Assembly: GCA_012800515.1 (NCBI GenBank)
Contig: JAAZJE010000047.1
Location: 1 to 9,552 of the forward strand
Source: Clostridiaceae bacterium
GTDB lineage: Bacteria; Bacillota; Clostridia; Saccharofermentanales; Fastidiosipilaceae
DNA: 9,552 bases
Direction of reading: 5' to 3'
In this document: positions 1-6,588 of the stretch, piece after piece
How positions within the stretch are numbered: the stretch's first letter is position 1
Layout: each line of letters starts with the position of its first letter
Notes under the pieces: model-generated
Database searches by the model: none
What the model was told of the DNA's origin: nothing
What the model saw: only the letters and a program-made list of their open reading frames with translations
Translations under genes and position numbers: made by a program

Positions 1-1
1 C

Positions 2-103
2 CCCATCCAGGTAGCCGCCGAGGCCATCACGGACAGGCTCATTTCTCAGGCGTATGAAATTGTCATTGAAAGCAAGGAATCCATGCGAAAACAGAACTAT
101 TGA
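2..103 (+). CDS. istB: IstB-like transposition ATPase, C-terminal end only
   Basis: The frame is open from base 2 to a TGA at 101-103 and gives 33 residues, including AAEAITDRLISQAY and a basic end (SMRKQNY). The pattern of an acidic/Ala stretch, a DRL helix, a tyrosine, then a short beta-like segment and a basic SMRK tail is what I know from the C-terminus of IstB, the AAA+ ATPase helper of IS21-family transposases. IstB loads the IstA transposase onto target DNA. The gene starts outside the window, so Walker motifs and integrity cannot be judged. The motif array and hairpin that follow directly are compatible with an IS21 right end. The main alternative is a related DnaC-like ATPase; the downstream repeats favour the transposon reading. 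Confidence 0.72.
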   Translation, partial: PIQVAAEAITDRLISQAYEIVIESKESMRKQNY

Positions 104-108
104 TTTGA

Positions 109-198
109 ATGGCCTTCCACCTCCGCGCTTGATGGCCTTCCACCTCCGCGACGATGGCCCGCGGAGGTGGCCTTTTTACTCCGCGGAGGTGGCCTTCA
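109..198. repeat. Four-copy nested inverted motif array at the IS end
   Basis: Two direct copies of ATGGCCTTCCACCTCCGCG lie at 109-127 and 132-150. Two inverted copies of the core follow: CGCGGAGGTGGCC at 160-172 and the same with a TTCA extension at 182-198. The inner and outer pairs are both complementary, so the DNA can form nested hairpins. The forward copies carry a four-base TTCC insert that the inverted copies lack. This resembles the multiple end repeats bound by IS21 transposases, but the binding function is inferred. Confidence 0.7.
134..177 (+). terminator. Rho-independent-terminator-like hairpin after istB
   Basis: ACCTCCGCG at 142-150 pairs perfectly with CGCGGAGGT at 160-168 across a 9-base loop. 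GGCC at 134-137 can extend the stem with GGCC at 169-172 if the intervening TTCC bulges out. Five T residues follow at 173-177. A GC-rich stem plus T-run about 30 bases after the istB stop fits a transcription terminator. The same bases belong to the IS end repeats, so the hairpin could instead, or also, serve the transposase. Confidence 0.5.
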
Positions 199-383
199 GC
201 GCCCGCGGTTTCCATCAAGTAAGACGTTGATAGAACTCGCCAAGTGAAAGTAACGCAATACCTAGAAATTCTGCATGCAGGAGATCCGTTGGCGATCGTA
301 ACTAGAGGCTTACAGCGCAAAGAATGTCGGTAGGTGACAAAATTGGGGTTGTCCTCCCATCTCCAGGAAATGAGGGTTACGCC
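199..383. other. Non-coding gap between the IS end and the LRR gene
   Basis: I see no convincing gene, promoter or clear terminator in this stretch. It should contain the transposon/host junction and the 3' untranslated end of the LRR gene, which reads leftwards into it. No good hairpin followed by a U-run was found on the minus strand directly after the LRR stop at 384. Confidence 0.4.
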
Positions 384-2366
384 TTATTTGGTAAAAACAA
401 CTGTTACAGGGTAATCATACGCCAACTCGAAAGGATCTTGTCCACCATTGATTTTTTTCCACTGTGCCTCAGTTCCGTCAAAAACAACTTCTTCCAGTGA
501 TTTACACCAAGAAAACGCTTCTCGTCCAATACTCATTACGGAGAAAGGAATTTTGATAGACACAAGAGAAAAGCAGCCTCCAAATACTTCATCTCCAATG
601 CTCGTCACGGAAGAAGGAATCTCGATTGTTGCCAGAGAGGAGCAAGCATAAAACGCATAATCACCAATTCTCGTCACGGAAGAGGGAATCTCGATTGAGG
701 CAAGAGAAGAGCAGCCTGCAAATACTCCATCTCCAATGCCCGTCACGGAAGAAGGAATCTCGATTGTTGCCAGGGAGGTGCATCCCGAAAACGCGCTATA
801 ACCGATTCTCGTCACGGAAGAAGGAATTTCTATTGATTCCAGTGATTCGCAACCATCAAAAGTTCCAGCTTCAATACTCGTTACGGAAGAGGGAATCTCA
901 ATTAAGTGCAGACGACGACAGTCCGTAAACGCCCATTGTCCAATACTAACTACGGAGAGAGGAATTTCGATGGACGCAAGAGAAGAGCAGTACTGAAACG
1001 CAAAATCTCCAATGCTTGTCACGGAAGAGGGAATCTTGATTGTTGCTAGAGAGGAACAGTTCTGAAACGCATAATCTCCAATGCTCGTCACGGAAGAAGG
1101 AATCTTGATTATTGCTAGAGAGGAGCAGTACTGAAACGCATAATCTCCAATGCTCGTCACGGAAGAAGGAATCTCGATTGTTGCCAGATGGGAGCAACCA
1201 TAAAACGCATAATCACCAATTCTCGTCACGGAAGAGGGAATCTCGATTGATAACGGCCTTTTACCATCATAGACAGGACCGTCCAAATACTTAACGGTTA
1301 ACCCACCAATTTGATTTGGCACAGAAATGTGAAGACCTGTACCCTCGTATCTTACCAATCCTGTAAAAGGTTGATTGAGTAATACGTAGGTGTAATTACC
1401 GAATGTTTTATACAGGGGTCTTGCATTGCCATCATGATCGGTAACTTCTGTGTGGTCTGGGAACACGCTATGACCACAATAATTTAACTTCGTAGGAACG
1501 ATAGCCTTAGATAAAGAATCACAGTTAACAAACGCTTCTGCGCCAATAGTTGTCACGGATGGAGGAATTTTTATTGACTCCAGAGAGGAGCATCCCTGAA
1601 ATGCTTTTGCGCCAATAGTTGTCACGGATGGAGGAATTTCTATTGACCCCAGAGAGGAGCATCTCTGAAATGCTTCTGCGCCAATAGTTGTCACGGATGG
1701 AGGAATTTCTATTGACCCCAGAGAGGAGCATCTCTGAAATGCTTTTGCGCCAATAGTTGTCACGGATGGAGGAATTTTTATTGACTTCAGAGAGGAGCAT
1801 CCCTGAAATGTTTCTGCGCCAATAGTTGTCACGGATGGAGGAATTTCTATTGACCCCAGAGAGGGGCATCCCCGAAATGCTTTTGCGCCAATAGTTGTCA
1901 CGGATGGAGGAATTTTTATTGACTCCAGAGAGGAGCATCCCTGAAATGCTTCTGTGCCAATAGTTGTTACGGATGAAGGGATTTCTATTGAGAAGAGACC
2001 GCGGCACCCCGTAAACGCTTGATTGGCAATACTGGTAACGGATGAAGGGATTTTTATTGAGAAGAAACTACGGCACCCTGTAAAAGCAAACGCACCTATG
2101 CTCACGACTTTTTTGCCATCCAGCTTCTCCGGTATTGTAAGAAAGTGGTCGGGAGATTCCCTGTCATAACCAATGATCTCGATAGTGTTGTCAACAAACA
2201 GGTTGTAGACATACCCCGCAGGGTTTGTCGAGATTTTGCCCATTTCCTTTATTTTCTTTTCTCGGGATTGATTTCCAGTATGAGGAAGATTTCCTGTATT
2301 GCAGCCAGCAAAACTTGCAAACATCAACAGTAGCACCAATATGATAGAGATTAGTTTTCTATTCAT
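384..2366 (-). CDS. BspA-like leucine-rich-repeat surface lipoprotein
   Basis: This 660-residue protein starts with a basic MNRK, a hydrophobic core and a lipobox-like FAGC ending at Cys22, so it is a predicted lipoprotein anchored outside the membrane. Most of the chain is 23-residue repeats of the type I-x-IP-x-SV-T-x-IG-x-x-AF-x-x-C-x-SL, the Treponema/BspA class of LRR (LRR_5). There are 8 at about residues 104-287 and 11 at 374-626, with an earlier degenerate unit near 77-103. The blocks are separated by a non-repeat linker at 288-373. The C-terminus (627-660) has FDGTEAQWKKI, a cap often seen in such proteins of gut anaerobes. Family members act in adhesion or host-protein binding; the ligand here is unknown. 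AAAGGAG lies 6 nt before the ATG and supports this start. Base composition is more AT-rich than its neighbours (bases 541-600 are 23/60 G+C) and it abuts an IS remnant, which hints at acquisition. Confidence 0.9.
   Translation of the reverse strand: MNRKLISIILVLLLMFASFAGCNTGNLPHTGNQSREKKIKEMGKISTNPAGYVYNLFVDNTIEIIGYDRESPDHFLTIPEKLDGKKVVSIGAFAFTGCRSFFSIKIPSSVTSIANQAFTGCRGLFSIEIPSSVTTIGTEAFQGCSSLESIKIPPSVTTIGAKAFRGCPSLGSIEIPPSVTTIGAETFQGCSSLKSIKIPPSVTTIGAKAFQRCSSLGSIEIPPSVTTIGAEAFQRCSSLGSIEIPPSVTTIGAKAFQGCSSLESIKIPPSVTTIGAEAFVNCDSLSKAIVPTKLNYCGHSVFPDHTEVTDHDGNARPLYKTFGNYTYVLLNQPFTGLVRYEGTGLHISVPNQIGGLTVKYLDGPVYDGKRPLSIEIPSSVTRIGDYAFYGCSHLATIEIPSSVTSIGDYAFQYCSSLAIIKIPSSVTSIGDYAFQNCSSLATIKIPSSVTSIGDFAFQYCSSLASIEIPLSVVSIGQWAFTDCRRLHLIEIPSSVTSIEAGTFDGCESLESIEIPSSVTRIGYSAFSGCTSLATIEIPSSVTGIGDGVFAGCSSLASIEIPSSVTRIGDYAFYACSSLATIEIPSSVTSIGDEVFGGCFSLVSIKIPFSVMSIGREAFSWCKSLEEVVFDGTEAQWKKINGGQDPFELAYDYPVTVVFTK
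489..1247 (-). repeat. 69-bp coding repeats, block 2 (11 copies) of the LRR gene
   Basis: Eleven 69-bp units encode residues 374-626 with consensus IPSSVTSIGDYAF. They are more diverged from one another than the block 1 units; for example the fifth has IPLSVVSIGQWAF and the sixth has IEAGTF. The plus strand shows repeated CTCGTCACGGAAG strings. The block-specific consensus suggests each block expanded separately. Confidence 0.9.
1506..2057 (-). repeat. 69-bp coding repeats, block 1 (8 copies) of the LRR gene
   Basis: Each unit is 69 bp and encodes one 23-residue LRR (residues 104-287). Copies are nearly identical in DNA: the string CCAATAGTTGTCACGGATGG on the plus strand recurs in most of them. 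Protein copies differ mainly at E/K and G/R positions. The near identity points to recent tandem duplication. Consensus here is IPPSVTTIGA, distinct from block 2. Confidence 0.9.
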
Positions 2367-2397
2367 GACAAGCTCCTTTATTCATGTGTATACCAGC

Positions 2398-2440
2398 TAT
2401 ATATCAGCTGTATGAAAACAGTTTTATTTGCTGATATATA
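2398..2440 (-). promoter_or_regulatory. Inverted repeat in the LRR gene leader (possible operator or RNA hairpin)
   Basis: TATATATCAGC at 2398-2408 is the exact reverse complement of GCTGATATATA at 2430-2440, an 11-bp perfect inverted repeat with a 21-base centre. The centre itself contains AAAACAGTTTT (2415-2425), an 11-base palindrome almost concentric with the outer arms. It lies 32-74 bases before the LRR start. It could be a protein-binding site or a hairpin in the 5' untranslated region; there is no evidence on which. Confidence 0.5.
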
Positions 2441-2474
2441 ACTTAACTATTTGTCGATAGCGTTAGTAGTCTCA

Positions 2475-2483
2475 AGTATAACA
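2475..2483 (-). promoter_or_regulatory. Candidate extended -10 promoter for the LRR gene
   Basis: Read on the minus strand this is TGTTATACT, matching an extended -10 (TGn + TATAAT-like). No good -35 hexamer sits at the usual distance, which an extended -10 can tolerate. Transcription from here would give a leader of about 100 nt that includes the 2398-2440 inverted repeat. Predicted by eye only. Confidence 0.35.
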
Positions 2484-2567
2484 GATAACTTATCAAATTA
2501 CAGGAACTTGCGGTCGCACGTGAGTTGCCCCATGATAATCTAGGCAAACCGCTTGCTGATTCGCCCG

Positions 2568-3371
2568 CTACTTCTCCAAAATAGCGCGGAAGGCGTCGAT
2601 GACGGCGGCGCGGAAGCCGTTTTCTTCGAGAGCGATCACGCCGCGGATGGTGGTGCCGGCCGGTGAGCAGACCCGGTCCTTGAGCACGCCCGGGTGGGCG
2701 GCGGTTGCGCCGGCCAGGGAGCCGTAGCCGGTGAGGAGCTGGGCGCCGAGGCGGTAGGCCTGGGCGCGGGAGAGACCGTAGCGGACACCGGCGTCACCGA
2801 GGGCTTCGTGGAAAAGGGCGACGAAGGCGGGACCGCAGGAGGTCAAAGTGCCGGCGACGCCCATCAGCTGCGTCGGGACATATTCGATCTGCCCGATTTT
2901 GCCGAAGACGACGGCGAATTGCTCCCGATCGGCGGCGGTGAGGGCGGGGTCGTCCTCGCAAACCCACATTCCGGCTCCGACGGAGACGGGCATGTTGGGT
3001 ACGGCGCAGACCAGGCGACAGTCGGCGGGGAGCAGGGCGCGGAGTTCGGCCGCTTTTCGTCCGAACAATATGGAGACGAGCATTTTGCCGGCGAGCAGAG
3101 CCGAGAGCGGCGTCGTGCCGTCCGCGGCCGTGGCGGAGAGAACTGCTTCGGCCTGAGAGGGCTTTACCGCAAGAAGGACACAGTCGGCCGCCGCGACCAG
3201 AGCGTGCGAGTCGAACTCGGGTGTAATGCCGAGATCCGCCGCCGCGGCCAGGAAAACCTCCGTATCCAGTGAATTAGCGATAATATTGTCCGGCGCGACT
3301 CCGCCGTGATTGATCAGGCCGCGCGCGATGGCGCCGCCCATTTGTCCCATGCCGATGATTCCGATGCGCAT
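2568..3371 (-). CDS. proC: Pyrroline-5-carboxylate reductase
   Basis: This 267-residue protein has the usual length for ProC, which reduces 1-pyrroline-5-carboxylate to L-proline with NAD(P)H in the cytoplasm. The N-terminus has the Rossmann dinucleotide motif GMGQMGGA (residues 7-14), followed by AVKP (68-71) and the PNMPVSVGAG segment (125-134). The C-terminal family signature KDRVCSPAGTTIRGV lies at about 231-245 and precedes the final dimerisation helix. The ATG is supported by GGGAGG six bases upstream. The gene starts 13 nt after the esterase A stop, with its ribosome site abutting that stop, so it is probably the last gene of the operon. No clear terminator follows it. Nothing in the sequence explains why proC travels with tldDE and the esterases. 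Confidence 0.95.
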   Translation of the reverse strand: MRIGIIGMGQMGGAIARGLINHGGVAPDNIIANSLDTEVFLAAAADLGITPEFDSHALVAAADCVLLAVKPSQAEAVLSATAADGTTPLSALLAGKMLVSILFGRKAAELRALLPADCRLVCAVPNMPVSVGAGMWVCEDDPALTAADREQFAVVFGKIGQIEYVPTQLMGVAGTLTSCGPAFVALFHEALGDAGVRYGLSRAQAYRLGAQLLTGYGSLAGATAAHPGVLKDRVCSPAGTTIRGVIALEENGFRAAVIDAFRAILEK

Positions 3372-3384
3372 ATGTTGCCTCCCT

Positions 3385-4173
3385 TTAGTCGGTGGTTGTT
3401 TCCGTTAATGTTTTCTCCGTGTCAGTATACCAGTCCAGGAAATGTTTTACGTAACGATCCCAGAAATTCCAGTCGTGCGCGCCGTGGCTTTCTTCGTAGT
3501 AGAACGGCAAAGCCGGATGTGCCGCCAGTCGTTCGGCGGTCATGCGTGAGCAGTTGAGCAGAAAGTCGTCCCGCCCGCAGGCCATGTAGACTCGAGGTAA
3601 TGGTGCATCGGCGTGAAGCGCGGCCAAGATCTCAAATAAATCAAAGTCCGGGTTCCCGGCAAGAGCGGGATTATTAATGTCTTCGCCCATGACGAGGCTG
3701 ATCCAGCCGTAGGGATCGGACGTTCCCGGTATGAAGCCGGTGGCAACGAGCAGATTGCCGGAGGAGAAGCAACCGATGGCGCTGAAACGCTCCGGATGGC
3801 GCAGTCCCAGGCGGAGCGCGCCGTAGCCGCCCATCGAGAGGCCGGCGATGAGGTTGAGTTCGCGCGCCGTCGGCAGCCCCAGGTGACGATGGAGAAATTC
3901 CGGCAGTTCGCGCATCAGAAAGGTTTCGTAGGCGGGGCCGCGGCGCATATCAGCGAAGGCGCTCAGATGGGCGCCTGGCATAACCACGGAAATGCCGTAG
4001 CGGTTGGCGTAGCGTTCGATCGAGGTCCAACGTGCCCAAATAGTGTCGTTATCGCTGGCGCCGTGGAGAAGAAGCAGACATGGTGAGGCGGCGGGGTCGG
4101 CGGCGAGAATCACCTGAACATTTGTCTCCAGACGCAGGGTTTCGGAATAAAGCGAAAGTTGCAAATATGACAT
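3385..4173 (-). CDS. Alpha/beta-hydrolase esterase, tributyrin-esterase / esterase D type
   Basis: This 262-residue protein has an alpha/beta-hydrolase fold typical of the PF00756-like esterase family, which cleaves short-chain acyl esters. Visible features in order are the oxyanion-region motif LLHGASDN (35-42), the nucleophile elbow GLSMGG with Ser113, the acid in CGRDDFLL (Asp203, or Asp202), and the histidine in SHGAHDW (His233). The full catalytic triad is therefore present. There is no signal peptide, so it is likely cytoplasmic. Its AAGGAG ribosome site overlaps the TAA stop of the upstream paralogue, suggesting translational coupling. S-formylglutathione hydrolase and feruloyl-type esterases share this fold, so the substrate is not settled. 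The hydrophilic Thr-rich tail (TEKTLTETTTD) looks disordered. Confidence 0.85.
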   Translation of the reverse strand: MSYLQLSLYSETLRLETNVQVILAADPAASPCLLLLHGASDNDTIWARWTSIERYANRYGISVVMPGAHLSAFADMRRGPAYETFLMRELPEFLHRHLGLPTARELNLIAGLSMGGYGALRLGLRHPERFSAIGCFSSGNLLVATGFIPGTSDPYGWISLVMGEDINNPALAGNPDFDLFEILAALHADAPLPRVYMACGRDDFLLNCSRMTAERLAAHPALPFYYEESHGAHDWNFWDRYVKHFLDWYTDTEKTLTETTTD

Positions 4174-4184
4174 GGTCTAACTCC

Positions 4185-5042
4185 TTATTCCTTGGTCGGT
4201 TTGCCGGTTGGGCAGTCAGCGAGGCTGTCGTCTGAGCAGTCAGTGTGGCAGTCGTCCGGGCAGTCAGCGGCAGCGGGCGGCGTGAAGAGTTGCGCGCGGT
4301 CGGGGCAAATCCGATCCAGGAACCAGGCCAGGCTCCGATCCGCGAACGACCATGGGTCGGCGGAGTTGAAATCGAAACGGCTGACTTTGATTGTGTGGCC
4401 GGAAGTCATAGCGTTGTCCGAGGCGAAGTCGCGATCCGGAACGGTGTAAAGGTAATCCTGCTCTCTGCGGGAGATATAGAGGTCGGGGAGTCGCGTATCG
4501 TCAGTGAGCGCGGTGCGCAGACGGTTGAATAAATCGTTCTCCGCCTGCCAGGCCTGCTTGTAGGAACCGAAGGTCAGTACGCAGTAGTCCGGATCGAGCG
4601 ACTGCGGATCCAATCCGCCGGCGAAGGAGCCGGCCGCCCGGAAGTGGTCGGGGAAGTCCAGCGCGTACTTGAGCGCGCCGAAGCCGCCTATCTCAAAGCC
4701 CGCGACATAACGCCGCTGCGGGTCGCGACTGAGACTGGGAAAATTGCGCAGAACGTCGGCTTCGACATCTTCGGAGAGATATGTATAGTACTTATAGCCG
4801 TGCCGCATATCGGTGTAGTAGCCGTTATCGCCGTCGGGCAGAACGAGGGCGATTCCCTTAGCCTCAGCGTAGTACTCGGCGCGGGTCATGCGCAGCCAGC
4901 GGGAACCGTCGGCTCCGGCACCGTGCAGGAGCAGGAGCCAAGGAAGGTTCGTGTCGTTGCGGCGCGAGTCGGGCAGGATCACGCGGAGGCGGCGCTGCGT
5001 GTGCAGAGCCGGCGACAGTGAATGAAAAATGATATTGGCCAT
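4185..5042 (-). CDS. Esterase-like protein with altered catalytic triad (probable pseudoenzyme)
   Basis: This 285-residue paralogue of the downstream esterase aligns over its length: LLHGAGAD (38-45), YYTDMRHG, the elbow region and WFLDRI near the end. The nucleophile motif, however, reads GFEIGG, placing Glu117 where the paralogue has Ser. The segment matching SHGAHDW reads SADPW, placing Asp229 where His is expected. The acid is kept (Asp196 in REQDYLY). Ordinary Ser-His esterase chemistry is therefore unlikely. Residues 260-277 form a tail with Cys at 261, 265, 269 and 277 amid many Asp. I chose the ATG at 5042 because AAAGGAGG precedes it; an open frame continues to 5156, but that extension only translates a 33-bp repeat. 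The stop lies 11 nt before esterase A. Partner or regulatory subunit of A is an inference. Confidence 0.8.
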   Translation of the reverse strand: MANIIFHSLSPALHTQRRLRVILPDSRRNDTNLPWLLLLHGAGADGSRWLRMTRAEYYAEAKGIALVLPDGDNGYYTDMRHGYKYYTYLSEDVEADVLRNFPSLSRDPQRRYVAGFEIGGFGALKYALDFPDHFRAAGSFAGGLDPQSLDPDYCVLTFGSYKQAWQAENDLFNRLRTALTDDTRLPDLYISRREQDYLYTVPDRDFASDNAMTSGHTIKVSRFDFNSADPWSFADRSLAWFLDRICPDRAQLFTPPAAADCPDDCHTDCSDDSLADCPTGKPTKE

Positions 5043-5046
5043 AGAA

Positions 5047-5054
5047 CCTCCTTT
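5047..5054 (-). promoter_or_regulatory. Shine-Dalgarno AAAGGAGG that fixes the start of esterase-like gene B
   Basis: Minus-strand AAAGGAGG ends 4 nt before the ATG at 5042. The upstream in-frame start at 5156 has no comparable site and would add 38 residues of repetitive Arg/Ser-rich sequence before the conserved domain, so the shorter start is preferred. Confidence 0.75.
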
Positions 5055-5073
5055 AAGCTGACGAACGCGGGGG

Positions 5074-5153
5074 CGTCGGGTCATGTAACGGCGTAGCGAG
5101 CCGCCGAGTCGGATAACGGTCGAACGCAGTGAGCCGCTGGGTCGGATAACGGT
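5074..5153. repeat. Degenerate 33-bp tandem repeats between tldE and esterase-like gene B
   Basis: GAGCCGCCGAGTCGGATAAC at 5098-5117 recurs as GAGCCGCTGGGTCGGATAAC at 5131-5150, a 33-bp period. A weaker third copy (GTCGGGTCATGTAACGG) lies near 5075-5091. The repeats fill most of the 132-nt gap, the only sizeable gap inside the operon. I see no clear promoter in it. Confidence 0.6.
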
Positions 5154-5174
5154 CAACCACGGCGGGTTGCCTGA

Positions 5175-6587
5175 TCAGAACGATTCGTTCGAGATTTCGA
5201 TCTCGACGTCTTCGAAGCCGCCCAAGACCGGAACCAGCACGGTCCCGGGGTTGCGCGCGCCGTAGGAGGAGCTGCTGCCGTAGGGCTCGGAGTAAGCGGA
5301 GAGCCAGGAGAGGTGCTTGCCGAACAGATCCCTGAGGCTCAGGGTCAGGCGCACATTGTAGGGCAGTTCGATGCTGCCGTCCTGTTTGAGGAAAAGGGCT
5401 CCGAAGCGTGAGGTGCCGGTGATCAGGCCAGCGCTGGGGTTGACCAGGCCGACGTAGTGCAGATAGGGGATGTAGAGGATGTCGCGGTCGCGCGGCAGAG
5501 CGGCAAATTCCTGGATCGTGCGGACGTCGCGGTCGCCGGGCAGGAGCGCCAGGCTCAGTTGCGTCACGTCGTGGCCGGTCGGGATCTCGCCGTATTCGTC
5601 GGCTTCGCTTTGTTCGCGAATGAAGCCCGTGAAGACGCCGCGATCAAATATCGCGCGTCGTTCGCGGTGGCGGCCGTAGCTGTCGACCGGTACCGGGAAG
5701 GTGGCGAGCAGGGCGGGATCCTCAACCATAGTGCAGAGCGGCGAGAGGACCTGCTTGCCGACATCGTCGGTGCTCAACATGCTGTAGCCTAACTTCTCCA
5801 TGCGCCCGCTGGCACTCAGATAGGACAGAAAGAAAGCGTATTCGCTCAGGGCGGCGTTGCCCAGAACGATGCTGTAGGCGCCGAGCGGCAGGCGCACACC
5901 CGGGCGGGTCAGATACTGCTCGCGCATCCAGGCCAGGCGCTCATAAATCGACTCGGGGTCGAGATCAGCCCGGCGCCAGACGAACTGTTCGGCATTGATT
6001 TCCCACTTATCCTTCAGCGAGGAGAGAACCAGCGTGATGCCGGCGTCGGTGCCGCGCCAATAGTTGATATGCGGGGAGGCGGTCGACATCTCGGCACGCT
6101 CGCAGACCCCGGTCGAAAAGTTGCCGGAGAGCATGATGTCGTCGGTCTCGAGGCCGCGGGTGGCACGTTCGACGAAGGCGGTGATTTCCGCGCCGTCGAT
6201 TGTCGCCAGCTCCGGGTCGAAATTGGCCTCGGTGTACGTGTCTTCGCTCAGGCAGGGCATGGTGCGCGCATAATGGATCTCGCTGGCATGCGGTAACATT
6301 TCTATAGCCCGATCGACAATCCGCAACATCGCCGGGACATCGTACGGATCGATGACGGCGCTCGTGGAGACGGAACGACGGGCTTCGAGAGCGGTAACAT
6401 AAAGCCGCGTCACATCCTCGGTCGTATTGAGGGAGATGGCCGAGTTGGCGTAACGCACCAGACGGCTGTCTTCGCGCTGCCAGGAAAAAGTGGCCCGGAC
6501 GCCGCGCGTCAGGGCGTGTTCGCGCAGTTGGTTCAATGTGTCGAAGACGAATACGGGGGAATTTTTCGATCTTATGTTGCGGGTCAT
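5175..6587 (-). CDS. tldE: TldE/PmbA-like subunit of the TldD-TldE peptidase
   Basis: This protein of about 470 residues belongs to the TldD/PmbA (U62) family. In characterised bacteria TldE pairs with TldD to form a cytoplasmic heterodimeric metallopeptidase that degrades short unfolded peptides; in Escherichia coli it also acts in microcin B17 maturation. As expected for TldE there is no HExxxH site, so catalysis depends on TldD. Family-like C-terminal features include GLITGTSRFGALFLKQDGSIELP, written here as GLITGTSRFG followed by ALFLKQDG, and the conserved VPVLGGFEDVEI end. A GTG at 6596 is also in frame, but the ATG at 6587 has the better-spaced AGGTAGGTG-type site and begins one base after the tldD stop, so coupling is likely. 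The N-terminal half is divergent from the classical protein. Confidence 0.85.
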   Translation of the reverse strand: MTRNIRSKNSPVFVFDTLNQLREHALTRGVRATFSWQREDSRLVRYANSAISLNTTEDVTRLYVTALEARRSVSTSAVIDPYDVPAMLRIVDRAIEMLPHASEIHYARTMPCLSEDTYTEANFDPELATIDGAEITAFVERATRGLETDDIMLSGNFSTGVCERAEMSTASPHINYWRGTDAGITLVLSSLKDKWEINAEQFVWRRADLDPESIYERLAWMREQYLTRPGVRLPLGAYSIVLGNAALSEYAFFLSYLSASGRMEKLGYSMLSTDDVGKQVLSPLCTMVEDPALLATFPVPVDSYGRHRERRAIFDRGVFTGFIREQSEADEYGEIPTGHDVTQLSLALLPGDRDVRTIQEFAALPRDRDILYIPYLHYVGLVNPSAGLITGTSRFGALFLKQDGSIELPYNVRLTLSLRDLFGKHLSWLSAYSEPYGSSSSYGARNPGTVLVPVLGGFEDVEIEISNESF

Positions 6588-6588
6588 T

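Larger units (their letters stand above)
1..198 (+). mobile_element. Right-hand end of an IS21-family insertion sequence (partial)
   Basis: The istB tail is followed immediately by a non-coding stretch of four copies of a short GC-rich motif. IS21-family elements are known to carry multiple terminal repeats at their ends. The left part of the element lies outside the window. The true outer boundary is not resolved: I placed it at the last repeat copy (198), but the end could lie some tens of bases further on. No target-site duplication can be identified with only one end visible. Confidence 0.55.

Noticed and set aside
63..320. An 85-codon minus-strand frame across the istB end and IS repeats
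   Set aside because: It runs antisense through the istB tail and the transposon end repeats, and has no recognisable domain.
1525..2007. A 160-codon minus-strand frame with regular internal repeats
   Set aside because: It is another frame of the 69-bp LRR repeats; its periodicity is inherited and it lacks its own ribosome site.
2543..2565. Terminator after proC
   Set aside because: GGCAAA and TTCGCC can form only a weak 6-bp stem with a wobble pair, and there is no U-run on the minus strand after it.
2694..3272. A 192-codon plus-strand frame opposite proC
   Set aside because: Gly/Glu-rich translation without family features, entirely opposite an unambiguous ProC.
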